Part shown: in pieces, positions 41,648 through 50,988 of the stretch
How positions within the stretch are numbered: the first letter of the stretch is position 1
Layout: every line of letters starts with the position of its first letter
Assembly: GCA_900549325.1 (NCBI GenBank)
Contig: UROI01000006.1
Location: forward strand, 1-54,432
DNA length: 54,432 nt
Reading direction: 5' to 3'
DNA from: an uncultured Mycoplasmatota bacterium
Lineage (GTDB): Bacteria > Bacillota_I > Bacilli_A > RF39 > UBA660
Translations under genes and position numbers: made by a program
Notes under the pieces: generated by a model
What the model saw: the letters and a program-made list of their open reading frames with translations, nothing else
What the model was told of the DNA's origin: nothing
Databases searched by the model: none

Positions 41648-42112
41648 CTACACTACCTTTTTTAACATATCAGTAACTTTATCAATTATTAATTTCTTAT
41701 TATCTTCTCTATTATCACAAATAGCTTTTACTATTTCATTATAATACTTATCATTATCTCTATCATAAATACTAATATAAACAATATTATCTTCACCATA
41801 TAAATTAAACTTATCTACTCTATTTAATTTACCAGTAACTCCAATACCATAATTAGAATTAGTATAATTACTAATATTCTTACTCATTTCATTACTAGTC
41901 TCAGTACTATAAACAGTATATTTATCAATAATATCACTACTTACTCCCATTTTAATTTTATATTCATTAGAATAAGTAACTGCGCCAAACTTAAATACTT
42001 CACTAGATCCTTCGATATTAGTAATAGCATTAGCTATACCACCACCAGTACATGATTCCATTGTACTAATAGTTTTATTCTTTTCAGTTAATAATTTAAT
42101 AACTTCATTCAT
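41648..42112 (-). CDS. CinA C-terminal domain protein (nicotinamide-nucleotide amidase-like)
   Basis: A 154-aa stand-alone CinA-C/PncC domain. ISTMESCTGGGIANAITNIEGSSEVFKFGAVTYSNEYKIKMGV matches the family, with the catalytic Ser and Lys-type region, and NYGIGVTGKLNR matches the GIxGPxG region in weakened form (Gly-Lys instead of Gly-Pro). PncC deamidates NMN to nicotinic-acid mononucleotide in NAD recycling. It overlaps nothing but lies 3 bases from the Gx gene, so it is part of the operon. Confidence 0.75.
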   Translation of the reverse strand: MNEVIKLLTEKNKTISTMESCTGGGIANAITNIEGSSEVFKFGAVTYSNEYKIKMGVSSDIIDKYTVYSTETSNEMSKNISNYTNSNYGIGVTGKLNRVDKFNLYGEDNIVYISIYDRDNDKYYNEIVKAICDNREDNKKLIIDKVTDMLKKVV

Positions 42113-42115
42113 ACT

Positions 42116-42616
42116 TTAATTCCTTCCTATATTCTTTGTATTATCTATAAGTTTCTTAGATACTATTCCTACGATTATACCAGTAGGAATAGAAAATATT
42201 AATAAATATGGTAAATAATAAGTAATATTATAATTATTAAGTACTAATATTCCTACGAGTACTTGTCCTATACTATGAAATATACTACCTACTATTGATA
42301 CACCAATTATAGATAATTTAGTTTTCTTAACCAGTACCATAGCTATTATACTAAATAAAGCTCCTGATAAAGAAAAGAAAAAATTAATACCAAAGCCTGT
42401 TCTAAGTAAAGCTACAATTAATACTCTAATAAGTGATACCATAATTGAAGTCTTAAAACCATATTTATATAAAACATATATTATAACAATATTAGATAAA
42501 CCAAGTTTTAATCCTGGTATAAAATCACTAATAAAAGTAAAATAACTCTCTATAATAGAAATAACTACACATATCGCGGTCATTATTCCTATTACTGTAA
42601 TATCTCTTGTTTTCAT
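42116..42616 (-). CDS. Gx transporter family membrane protein
   Basis: A 166-aa protein with five to six membrane segments and the Gx/heptaprenyl-diphosphate-synthase-component-I pattern: IPGLKLGLSNIVIIYVLYKYG, LIRVLIVALLRTGF, SLSGALFSIIAMVL and SIFHSIGQVLVG. In flavinylation operons these are proposed to move flavin or quinone-type precursors; this is association, not proof. It starts at an ATG overlapping the stop of the NusG-II-like gene. Confidence 0.83.
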   Translation of the reverse strand: MKTRDITVIGIMTAICVVISIIESYFTFISDFIPGLKLGLSNIVIIYVLYKYGFKTSIMVSLIRVLIVALLRTGFGINFFFSLSGALFSIIAMVLVKKTKLSIIGVSIVGSIFHSIGQVLVGILVLNNYNITYYLPYLLIFSIPTGIIVGIVSKKLIDNTKNIGRN

Positions 42617-42972
42617 TAGTATACAACACCATCCATATCACTACTTTGTACTATCTTAATAATAACCTTATTAGGTAAACAGACAAGGGGCTTAGTACTA
42701 TCACTAATATATCCTTCCTTGCTACATATATTTTTTGGAGAATTCTCTTTTACTACTCTAACCTTTTTATCTTTTACTTCAATAACTACATCACCAAGAA
42801 GTCCCTCCACTGTATAAGTGTTATCTATAGAAAGATCTGCACTAAGTACTAAATTATCTTTATAATATACTTCTACTGTATCACCATCTTTTTTATTAAG
42901 ATTAATAATAAGTATAAGAACTCCTACTATAACGAGAATAAATATAATTAATTTAATATCATTCTTATTCAT
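42616..42972 (-). CDS. NusG domain II-like anchored protein
   Basis: A 118-aa protein with an N-terminal membrane segment (about 7-24) and an external beta domain: VEVYYKDNLVLSADLSIDNTYTVEG, GDVVIEVKDKKVRVVKENSPKNICSKEGYISDSTKPLVCLPNKVIIKI. This is the NusG-II-type domain found next to ApbE and Gx proteins, unrelated in function to NusG. Two Cys flank the K(E)GYI turn as in the family. ATG 42972 overlaps the apbE end by eight bases. Confidence 0.8.
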   Translation of the reverse strand: MNKNDIKLIIFILVIVGVLILIINLNKKDGDTVEVYYKDNLVLSADLSIDNTYTVEGLLGDVVIEVKDKKVRVVKENSPKNICSKEGYISDSTKPLVCLPNKVIIKIVQSSDMDGVVY

Positions 42973-43978
42973 AATTAAAATTATCACTTCTAACTATATT
43001 ATCTTTATCTATATACCATATTGCCTCTATATCAGGAGTATTATTAACTATCTTTAGTCCGTCTTCTACTGGAAGTAAGAATAAATAAGTACTATAAATA
43101 TCTGCAATCATTGAACTCTTACCAATTACTGTAACAGACTTCATATAATTACTAGGATACTTAGTTATAGGATTAATAATATGATTATAATTAATACCAT
43201 CTAAAGTACAATATCTTTGATAACTACCTGAAGTAACTATTGATAAATTATTAACTTTAACTTTAGTAAACATATCATCTTTATTATCAGGATTAGTAAT
43301 ACCTACTAAAAAAGTATCTTTATTATAGGCTTTACCTACCATTACATTACCACCAGCATTAATAATATAAGAATGAATATCGTTTTCTTCTAAGTATTTA
43401 CCTACTAATTCAGTAACATAACCTTTAGCAATACCACCTAAATCTAATTTAACATCATTACTCTTACTATAATTATTACCATCTAGCTTAATATCATTAA
43501 TATTAGTATTAACATTAAGTTCTTCCATACTAGGAAGATTATCACAAGAATCAATAAATTCTTTCCATTTTATTGTTAGATTACCCGCAGCTATATTAAA
43601 TAACCCATCAGTAATATCATAATAATCTATACCTGTCTTAATAATATTAGCAAGTCTAGTATCTATTTCAATATTCTCATTATTATTAAGATTATTATTT
43701 AAATAATAAACATTAACTATACCATCATAACTATCAAAAGCATCAGTAAGTTTATGATAACTATCATATAAATAATCTATATCATTAAATATATCATTCA
43801 TTTCTTTCTTACTTTTAACAGTATTTACCTTAACATTAATATAAGTATCAAAATAGAAATAACTCTTAGTATAATCTTTATAAGAACTCTTATCTATAAA
43901 TAATAGTATTAAACTAACTAGTATCAATAGTAAAATAATAATTAATATCTTTTTTAAACTTTTATTTTTCATATTCAT
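42965..43978 (-). CDS. apbE: FAD:protein FMN transferase ApbE
   Basis: Transfers FMN from FAD to a Thr/Ser of exported proteins. An N-terminal anchor (about 8-26) places it outside; the family marks are KSYFYFDTYINVKV, DGLFNIAAGNLTIKWKE, LDLGGIAKGYVTELVGKYL, YIINAGGNVMVGK, and NHIINPITKYPSN with the Mg-binding Asp-containing region SSMIADIYST. I chose ATG 43978 (337 aa), because the longer frame from 44020 runs into the promoter-like TTTACT-N17-TACAAT at about 43985-44013. Only a short leader then remains. It is the first gene of the flavinylation operon. Confidence 0.92.
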   Translation of the reverse strand: MNMKNKSLKKILIIILLLILVSLILLFIDKSSYKDYTKSYFYFDTYINVKVNTVKSKKEMNDIFNDIDYLYDSYHKLTDAFDSYDGIVNVYYLNNNLNNNENIEIDTRLANIIKTGIDYYDITDGLFNIAAGNLTIKWKEFIDSCDNLPSMEELNVNTNINDIKLDGNNYSKSNDVKLDLGGIAKGYVTELVGKYLEENDIHSYIINAGGNVMVGKAYNKDTFLVGITNPDNKDDMFTKVKVNNLSIVTSGSYQRYCTLDGINYNHIINPITKYPSNYMKSVTVIGKSSMIADIYSTYLFLLPVEDGLKIVNNTPDIEAIWYIDKDNIVRSDNFNYE

Positions 43979-44028
43979 CACAATATAATTGTAACAAATT
44001 CTAAGTAAAAAGTAAATCATATATTATT

Positions 44029-44082
44029 CCTTTAGAGCCTGTAGTCTCTAAAGGCGTAAGTAAGCCTAAGGTCTTCCTTACG
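44029..44082 (+). repeat. Tandem double hairpin, CC..GT-loop family (copy d)
   Basis: 44029-44054: 9-bp stem CCTTTAGAG with loop CCTGTAGT. 44055-44082: stem CGTAAG(T)AAG with one mismatch and loop CCTAAGGT. It lies upstream of apbE, between its promoter and the terminator of the next gene. Confidence 0.75.
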
Positions 44083-44094
44083 AAACATTTTGGT

Positions 44095-44132
44095 AATAAA
44101 AAGAGAAGCATAAAACTCTTATGTTTCTCTTT
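44095..44132 (-). terminator. Intrinsic terminator of the cadherin-like protein gene
   Basis: A long stem (AAGAGAAACATAA with TTATGCTTCTCTT on the minus strand) followed by TTTTTATT, about 30 bases past the stop at 44162. Confidence 0.75.
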
Positions 44133-44161
44133 CTCATTAATCATAATGATACTATATTATA

Positions 44162-45475
44162 TTAAGCAAATTTTGTTTTATGCTTCTTTTTCTTCATTAA
44201 AACAATTGTAAATGTAATAACGGTCGTAGCAAGTACTACTAAAGATAGTAAGAAATATAATAAATAGTTATCAGCTTTTTCCTTATAAGCAAGCATCATA
44301 CTAGTATTAAATCTCTGAATAGTACCTTCTAATTTATCATATACATAAGTACTAGTTTCTCCAGTAGTTTCATTGACAGCATATAATAAGTAAAAATCAC
44401 TGCCTTTAACACCATCGTCAGCGGCATAAGTACCGCTCTTATCAATTAGTTGATATCCATCTAATTTATTATCTTCATATTTAAATGATACCTTAGAATA
44501 ACCACTTGGTATTTTATCACTTGGCATAGTAATAATATTTAAATATAATCCACCTATTTTATATCCATTATATAAAGTATACTTCTTAGTCTTTTCCTCA
44601 TAAGAATAGAACTTAGCTTCCCCTTTTTCATCCTTAAGACCTATTAATATATTATTAGTCTTCGTATTCTTATAACAAAGAACATCATCGTCACCTATTT
44701 TAATTGAGGATTTTTCATAATTTTCTGGAATATTCTCAATTACTCCTTCTTTTCTAACTATTGTATATTTCTTTTTATCAATAGTTACTTCAATTGGATC
44801 TAACTCTTTAACAGTAACATTAATAACATAGACTCTCTCATTACCATTTTCTGCAGTTACTTTTACCTCTAACTTATTAGTACCTTCACTAATACTAACT
44901 TCTCCATCACCAGATATTTTAGCTTTAGTATCCTCTAAAGAAGTTTTAATATTAACTTTTTCAGTACCATTAGGTACTTCAATACTATATTCACTTGTAT
45001 CTTTATTAAAATCAATAGTATAACCTTCAATCTCTAAAGACTTTAAATAGTTATTACTACTATAAGTTTTTGGAGGTATGTATACCGGTTCACTAACTTT
45101 AATACTAATTGTTTTATCTCCTAGATTTTGCCAGCTATCACTAGCCATATTTGTAATTCTACTTGAAGTAACACTACAAGATATTGTACCAGAACTAGTG
45201 GGTTTAACTGTTGTACTATATGACTTAGAATAAATACTATTACTACTATCATCAAAAGCCATATCTACTCCCGAAGATACTCCAGCTCCTTTACACATTA
45301 GTGTTCCTTCTATACTAACTAGAGGACTATCACTACTAACAGTGGCAGTAATAGTTACACTATTACCTCTAGTTATTGAAGTATTACTTGCTTTAATACT
45401 AACACTCGCAGCATTAACTGCACTACTAAATAATATAAAACTAATTAAACTAACAATAATATATTTCTTTTTCAT
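44162..45475 (-). CDS. Surface protein with cadherin-like domain and C-terminal anchor
   Basis: A 437-aa protein: signal peptide (1-22, ending VNA), an N-terminal Ig-like beta region (23-130, with paired Cys), a cadherin-like beta-sandwich (about 140-228: NYLKSLEIEGYTIDFNKDTSEYSIEVPNGTEKV), a unique domain, then a membrane segment (about 405-427) and a basic tail. The cadherin-like domain is shared with the autolysin just upstream in the same operon (11 bases apart), so the two may act together at the cell surface. No enzyme motif is seen. Confidence 0.78.
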   Translation of the reverse strand: MKKKYIIVSLISFILFSSAVNAASVSIKASNTSITRGNSVTITATVSSDSPLVSIEGTLMCKGAGVSSGVDMAFDDSSNSIYSKSYSTTVKPTSSGTISCSVTSSRITNMASDSWQNLGDKTISIKVSEPVYIPPKTYSSNNYLKSLEIEGYTIDFNKDTSEYSIEVPNGTEKVNIKTSLEDTKAKISGDGEVSISEGTNKLEVKVTAENGNERVYVINVTVKELDPIEVTIDKKKYTIVRKEGVIENIPENYEKSSIKIGDDDVLCYKNTKTNNILIGLKDEKGEAKFYSYEEKTKKYTLYNGYKIGGLYLNIITMPSDKIPSGYSKVSFKYEDNKLDGYQLIDKSGTYAADDGVKGSDFYLLYAVNETTGETSTYVYDKLEGTIQRFNTSMMLAYKEKADNYLLYFLLSLVVLATTVITFTIVLMKKKKHKTKFA

Positions 45476-45486
45476 TTCTACTCCTT

Positions 45487-47904
45487 TTACTGTACTATCT
45501 TTTTATATCCATAATAGTCTCTAAGTACTGCTAAATAATCAAGTTTATCTATAGTGCCATCTTTATTAACATCAGCAGCCTCTTTATATACTCCATCATA
45601 TTTCTTATATCCATAATAATGTCTAAGTATTGCTAGATAATCAAGTTTATCTATAACGCCATCACCATTAACATCTCCATATATAAGTACTTCATAATTC
45701 TTTTCTTCTAGCGAAGACTTAATATTAACTTTATCACCAGTCTTAAATATTGAAGAATTATTACCATTACTATCTTTAATAGAAATAGATAAAGTATCAC
45801 TAATTTTCTTAATATTATTAATTAAACTATCCGTACCAGTATTTAAACTAATACCATATACGTAACTATCATTATATTTAATACCTGAATTATTAAGTGC
45901 GGTACCAATAGCTATATCATTTCTAGTTATATTTATTGTATACTTTCCAATATTAACAATATTCTTTCCTACTATTAAGTCTATTTCTTTAGTATTAATA
46001 TCATTACCAATATAATATTTAATACTTAATTTACTATTCTCAAAAGAAGTTTCTATATCATATTTCAAAGTATCTTTATCAAATACTAAATCAGTATTAT
46101 CTATAACAATATTAGTAATAGTATTATCCTCAGGTACATCAATATTTTCTTCTTTTTCTTTCTTATTAATAACTAAAACATAATTAGTTACATTACCATT
46201 TTCAGCAGTTACTTTAATAGTTATTTTATTATCACCATTCTCTAATTTAACAGTACCAAGTCCTTCAATGCTTGCTTTATTATTAATTGAAGTGGCTTCT
46301 ATCTTAATACTATCTACTCCTGCATCAGCTTCCATACTATAATTTAGTTTATCATAGGCAAAGCCATCTAGTTCTTTATCATTTACTTTAATACTCTTTA
46401 AATAACTATTAGGATTATTATTTGCTGGCACTTCTACCTTAGTACTAGGCATATTATTATATACTGGTATTATAAATACCAAAGCTTCGTCAAGAAGTCC
46501 ATTAATACTACTATAACTACTATAAGTAGTAACTCCCTCAGTTAAAGGAGCTGTTAAATTTTGCATATATTGGTGTGTATAATGGCCATTACTTCTTGAA
46601 ACATCAAACTTTTCAAAATATAAAGTATTTTGACCAATACTAATATAGTCTTCACTCAAAAATTTAGCTCCTCCTATTATAGATTTATAAGGGCTATCCC
46701 AAGGTCTACCATAAGAAGTTAAAGTACCACTTGCTCCTCCTTTAGCCCATAATAGTGCTACCGAAGGATCATTACCAACGGCCTTAATATTATAAAAATT
46801 AAATATATTTTCATAACCTTTATAAGTACCAAGTCCTGTTGAAGAACCATTTATTCCCTGTTCTTGAAGAACTCTACTGGCTAAATGAATAGGACTTACA
46901 TTATATGTACCAGCGGCTTCAATAAAAGCATCTGTATAAGGATTACTACTATATTTTTTATAAAGATTTGGCATGAAAGAATTACCAAGTATTTTATCTA
47001 CAATACCACTAGTTTGAAAAGAAGACTCATAAGATAAAGATTCAAAAGTAAATATATTTTTACTATTTAAATAATTTCTTGGATCCATATAATAAGCAAT
47101 TGCTTCAGGAGAAGCATACCACCAATTAATTTCTTTAGAATGTCTATAATATTCGTCAGTAGCATAATTATAACTATAAGATTCTTTACTACGATAGCCT
47201 TCCCCATAACTATACCAAACTAAGTTTCTTCCGGCCACGCTCTCATTTTCAATGACTGTATTCCAATCTAAATTTGTATTAAATGGAACAAATTGCCATG
47301 TTGGATGTTCAAAATGTAGTTTTACCAAGTCGTCTAAATAACTATCAGGAAATCCTGCAGACTTTAAACTATTTCTATAGTTTACTGCTTCATCACCATC
47401 AAGATCAACATCTACTTCAGTTATAACATAAGTACCGCATACATAACCAATCTTATTATCTCCATAACTAACTTTATACCAGTTAGAGCAGTATCCAGCA
47501 CTACCCAAAGTATCATCAAGTATTTTCATTTCTGTATCACATGGTAATCTAGTATCAACATTACCATTAACACTATCTCTAACAGTCAAAGGATCGTTAT
47601 TTTCAATACATGATACTCTTCCTTTTAAATTAGTAGAAGTTTTATTTATTCTTATATAATCTTTTGAAGAATAACCTATTAAATTTCCTTGTTGTATTTG
47701 ATACCAATTACTACCAGTATTTTCATTAAGTATAGTAACAGTACTATTACATTTAACAGCTCCTAAAATCTTACTACTTGTACTCTCTCCTTCTCTTACA
47801 TTAATTGGATTATTATCGTCAGGACAATAAACATATCCAGTAAGAGCATTAACACTAATACTAAAAGATAAAAATAATATAATTGTAAATAATACTCTTT
47901 TCAT
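45487..47904 (-). CDS. Autolysin: SH3b repeats, glucosaminidase, cadherin-like and dockerin domains
   Basis: An 805-aa secreted peptidoglycan hydrolase. Signal peptide (1-20); two bacterial SH3 domains (about 22-85 and 95-160); a LytG/LytD-type N-acetylglucosaminidase (about 215-480) with PIHLASRVLQEQG holding the catalytic Glu; a cadherin-like domain (about 500-585, NYLKSIKVNDKELDGF); and a C-terminal type I dockerin (about 735-805) with two calcium loops, DVNGDGVIDKLDYLAIL and DVNKDGTIDKLDYLAVL. Dockerins normally bind cohesins in cellulosomes; none is in this window. The adjacent anchored surface protein is a possible partner. Confidence 0.9.
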   Translation of the reverse strand: MKRVLFTIILFLSFSISVNALTGYVYCPDDNNPINVREGESTSSKILGAVKCNSTVTILNENTGSNWYQIQQGNLIGYSSKDYIRINKTSTNLKGRVSCIENNDPLTVRDSVNGNVDTRLPCDTEMKILDDTLGSAGYCSNWYKVSYGDNKIGYVCGTYVITEVDVDLDGDEAVNYRNSLKSAGFPDSYLDDLVKLHFEHPTWQFVPFNTNLDWNTVIENESVAGRNLVWYSYGEGYRSKESYSYNYATDEYYRHSKEINWWYASPEAIAYYMDPRNYLNSKNIFTFESLSYESSFQTSGIVDKILGNSFMPNLYKKYSSNPYTDAFIEAAGTYNVSPIHLASRVLQEQGINGSSTGLGTYKGYENIFNFYNIKAVGNDPSVALLWAKGGASGTLTSYGRPWDSPYKSIIGGAKFLSEDYISIGQNTLYFEKFDVSRSNGHYTHQYMQNLTAPLTEGVTTYSSYSSINGLLDEALVFIIPVYNNMPSTKVEVPANNNPNSYLKSIKVNDKELDGFAYDKLNYSMEADAGVDSIKIEATSINNKASIEGLGTVKLENGDNKITIKVTAENGNVTNYVLVINKKEKEENIDVPEDNTITNIVIDNTDLVFDKDTLKYDIETSFENSKLSIKYYIGNDINTKEIDLIVGKNIVNIGKYTINITRNDIAIGTALNNSGIKYNDSYVYGISLNTGTDSLINNIKKISDTLSISIKDSNGNNSSIFKTGDKVNIKSSLEEKNYEVLIYGDVNGDGVIDKLDYLAILRHYYGYKKYDGVYKEAADVNKDGTIDKLDYLAVLRDYYGYKKIVQ

Positions 47905-47984
47905 ATATTCTACCTCTTATACATTATAACATTTTTTTAGACATTTTTCTACATATTATAATTATTTTTTATCCCGAGTGTAAA

Positions 47985-48115
47985 CCAAAATAAAAAGTGA
48001 GCTTTAAACTCACTTAAGTCATAAGACTCCATTTATAAGGAGACAATAGTATTACTATATTATTTTAATAATAGTCTGTGAATGGATACTAAGTAATACT
48101 ATTTAATGTATCCAT
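47985..48115 (-). ncRNA. Candidate pseudoknotted small RNA with its own promoter and terminator
   Basis: Between YihY and the autolysin gene. The minus strand has an extended -10 (TGTTATAAT, 48120-48128), then an 8-bp hairpin ATGGATAC/GTATCCAT (48108-48115 with 48082-48089). The loop of that hairpin (48092-48103) is exactly complementary over 12 bases to 48045-48056 downstream, which would make an H-type pseudoknot. Smaller hairpins follow, and a terminator AAGTGAG/CTCACTT (47995-48015) with a T-run ends it. I do not recognise a known riboswitch. The alternative is a long structured 3' end of the yihY transcript. Confidence 0.45.
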
Positions 48116-48134
48116 ACATATTATAACAAAAATA

Positions 48135-48941
48135 TTATTTATTATACTTAAGAGTATTAATAACTATACCAAGTACTAATATAAAACATAAAGCATAAAT
48201 CCATATTAATAATATTGTTATACTAGATAGTCCTCCATATATAATATCATACTTACTAAAATACTTAATATAATATCCAAATATCAAAGTAAATAATATC
48301 CATCCAATAGTGGTAATAAATGCCCCAATAGTAGTATCACTACCCTTTACTTTAACAGATGGTGCTAGTACATATATTAACTTAACACTAAAGAATATCA
48401 TTAAGAAAGTTAAAGGCCATCTAATAGCCTTATATATAAGTACTAAGTTATCAATAATATCTTTAAATAAATTATAATTTCTAAATAGTTCTAATATCTT
48501 ATCACCAAGTATAGGTACAATAATTAAAAATAGTAATATAACAATAATAATACATAGTATTAATATAGATTTAAGTATATCTTTAATTGGAGAAGTCTTA
48601 TTTATCTTATATAAACTATTTGAAGCATTAATAATTGAATAAGTACCTTTTACCGCTAGAAAGAAAGTAATAAGATTTAAAAAACAAATAGATAAATCAT
48701 AATCTTTACCAGATATAACATTAGTAATAGTACTGCTAACATATCCAGGAAGTACCTCGTTAACTAAATTAATTACTGTATCAATAGATATGTTAAATCT
48801 ACCCGCTATTACAACAATTATTGTAAATAAAGGAATACTAGCTAGTACAAAACTATAGGCCAAATAAGCAGGCAAAATTCTAAGTTCTTTCAAACTTAGA
48901 ATTTCAATTATTCTCTTAATATACTTTTTAATATTTTCCAT
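48135..48941 (-). CDS. YihY/UPF0761-family membrane protein
   Basis: A 268-aa membrane protein with six hydrophobic segments. The family signs are RILPAYLAYSFVLASIPLFTIIV at the start, the FNISIDTVINLVNEVLPGYVSS segment, and LTFLMIFFSVKLIYVLAPSVKVK followed by TTIGWILFTLIFGYYIKYFSKYDIIYGGLSSITILLIWIYA. Once called ribonuclease BN or virulence factor BrkB, its role is not settled. It is co-transcribed after the GGDEF protein, nine bases apart. Confidence 0.88.
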   Translation of the reverse strand: MENIKKYIKRIIEILSLKELRILPAYLAYSFVLASIPLFTIIVVIAGRFNISIDTVINLVNEVLPGYVSSTITNVISGKDYDLSICFLNLITFFLAVKGTYSIINASNSLYKINKTSPIKDILKSILILCIIIVILLFLIIVPILGDKILELFRNYNLFKDIIDNLVLIYKAIRWPLTFLMIFFSVKLIYVLAPSVKVKGSDTTIGAFITTIGWILFTLIFGYYIKYFSKYDIIYGGLSSITILLIWIYALCFILVLGIVINTLKYNK

Positions 48942-48950
48942 TCAAATCAC

Positions 48951-50978
48951 CTAATGATTTTCTTTTTTATTTCTCATATCAATTGTAGCTTCGTTAATGG
49001 CATCGTCTACTGTCTTAACATCATCCATTATCATACTATATCCAATAGTGGCTCCAAATCCATAAGGTAATTCTTTAAGTTCCTTATATAGTTTTCTAGT
49101 ATATGCTACAACATCTTTCTCACTATATCCTACCATATATATCAAGAATTCTGTACCATCAGTTCTAATAATATCCGTATTAGCTTCCTGATTAACTATA
49201 AGAATACTTGCAGCCTTCTTAATAACAGTATCTCCTTCTTCATGACCTTTATTATCATTAATATATTTAATATTATTAAGATCTACTACTACAAATCCCT
49301 GAGGATATATAACATTCTCATCCCATTCTTTAATCTTACTATTTAAATAAGTTCTATTCTTTAAAGATGTCATTGCATCAATATATCTTAACTTATCATT
49401 ATTAGTAATAATAATATCATTCTTATTCTTCTTTTTCTTAATTATAAATATTATAAATATTGCTAAAAGAATAACAAACAAAGTAGTAAGAAATGCTATA
49501 AGTACAGTATAATCATATAAACTAGTATTAGTATTATAATTAAATCTAACTTCGTCATAATTAACCGTAGATACATAATAACTAAACATATCTGCAAATA
49601 AAGAATTCTTATTAACATCTCTAATTACAAATCTATATTGATAAGGAAGTACTCCTCTATATAATTCATTAAAATCATTAAGTTTTCTAGCCCTATAATA
49701 TTCATAAGTATCTTTATCAATTACTAATACTGTATCACTACTAATATTTCTAATTAAATCGTCAGTATTATTATAAGCTTTATATTTAATACCACTCGCA
49801 GTAACTAAATCATTAACATAACTATCTTTTAATATAGATACTTCTTTATCTCTAAGACTCTTAATAGAATTAACTACAAATTTATCTTTAGATAAAACAA
49901 CATATTCTTCTTTGAATAATGAAGGAGTATATAAAGTATCAATATTCATACCATTAGTATTAAAGTTAGCAAAAGCAACATCTATAGTACCATTAGATAA
50001 ATCTTTCTTTAATAGTTCAATACTATCATAAGCTTTAAGTTTAAAATCAACAGCATATATATCTTCAAATCCACTTAAATAATTAGATAAAGTACCTACT
50101 AGTTCTTTCTCTTCAGTATCCGTATATGGCATATAAGTAATATAACCTACAGTATAAGAACTGGCATTATATCCCATTCTATCTGCTTCACTAATATTCT
50201 TATCTAGAAAATATTCATCTAAAAAGTGTTCTTTATAAGAATTAGTCTGCATAGTAGTACCAAATTCTTTATAAAATTTCTTCATAATATTTAAGAAAGT
50301 TTTATTTTCAATAGTAAGTACATACTTCTTAGCAATATCATTTAAATGATATACAATATTTAAATCATTCTCTAATATAAAATCTAAGTTCATATTATAA
50401 GGTATCATTGCATATTCTACTTCTTTATTCTTAATTGAAGTTTCTATTTCTTCTAAACTATCTTTAGATACATAGCTAACTTTTTTAGCATCACTTAAAT
50501 AACTAGATACAAAACTAATATCTGAAGATAATACAGCAATTTCAATACCATCAATATCAGTTATTCTGTCAATATAAGCATCATCACTACTAGTAACTAA
50601 AACATAACTATCTTCATAAAGTAAAATATCATTATCAGTAAGTTCTGCATTACTATTTAATATTCTAAATGCTGTAGTCTTTAAATTAGAACTAGAACTA
50701 CTAAGATAAGAAACTTTATTAAAATTAATTTTATATTTATCAGTAAAATCATTTAATAAGTCAAATATAACTCCCTTACCTTTATTACCATAAACAGGAA
50801 CATCATTATATACACTAACATCAATAATATTACTAGTATTATCACTTATCCATTTCTTTTCTAGTATTGAAAAACTAGCATCATCTTTACTGTAGTTAAG
50901 TATAAATATACCAAATAATACTACAAAAAATATTCCAATAACAATTAAAACTATTGTCTTATTATTTCTCTTCTTCAT
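48951..50978 (-). CDS. Membrane receptor with periplasmic-binding domains and degenerate GGDEF domain
   Basis: A 675-aa protein: membrane segment (about 8-27), two bacterial solute-binding (SBP_bac_3-like) domains outside (about 45-260 and 270-480), a second membrane segment (about 493-518), and a C-terminal GGDEF domain (about 535-675) with DAMTSLKNRTYL and VVVDLNNIKYINDNKGHEEGD. The active loop reads RTDGTEFLIY, where GGDEF should be: the third residue, a metal/catalytic Asp/Glu, is Thr. Diguanylate synthesis is therefore doubtful; binding nucleotide or signalling through conformation is possible. It lies ten bases after the 50989 gene. Confidence 0.83.
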   Translation of the reverse strand: MKKRNNKTIVLIVIGIFFVVLFGIFILNYSKDDASFSILEKKWISDNTSNIIDVSVYNDVPVYGNKGKGVIFDLLNDFTDKYKINFNKVSYLSSSSSNLKTTAFRILNSNAELTDNDILLYEDSYVLVTSSDDAYIDRITDIDGIEIAVLSSDISFVSSYLSDAKKVSYVSKDSLEEIETSIKNKEVEYAMIPYNMNLDFILENDLNIVYHLNDIAKKYVLTIENKTFLNIMKKFYKEFGTTMQTNSYKEHFLDEYFLDKNISEADRMGYNASSYTVGYITYMPYTDTEEKELVGTLSNYLSGFEDIYAVDFKLKAYDSIELLKKDLSNGTIDVAFANFNTNGMNIDTLYTPSLFKEEYVVLSKDKFVVNSIKSLRDKEVSILKDSYVNDLVTASGIKYKAYNNTDDLIRNISSDTVLVIDKDTYEYYRARKLNDFNELYRGVLPYQYRFVIRDVNKNSLFADMFSYYVSTVNYDEVRFNYNTNTSLYDYTVLIAFLTTLFVILLAIFIIFIIKKKKNKNDIIITNNDKLRYIDAMTSLKNRTYLNSKIKEWDENVIYPQGFVVVDLNNIKYINDNKGHEEGDTVIKKAASILIVNQEANTDIIRTDGTEFLIYMVGYSEKDVVAYTRKLYKELKELPYGFGATIGYSMIMDDVKTVDDAINEATIDMRNKKENH

Positions 50979-50988
50979 AATCTATCTC

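Noticed and set aside
48951..50978. Active diguanylate cyclase
   Set aside because: The DGTEF loop lacks the metal-binding acidic residue, so cyclase activity is not claimed.
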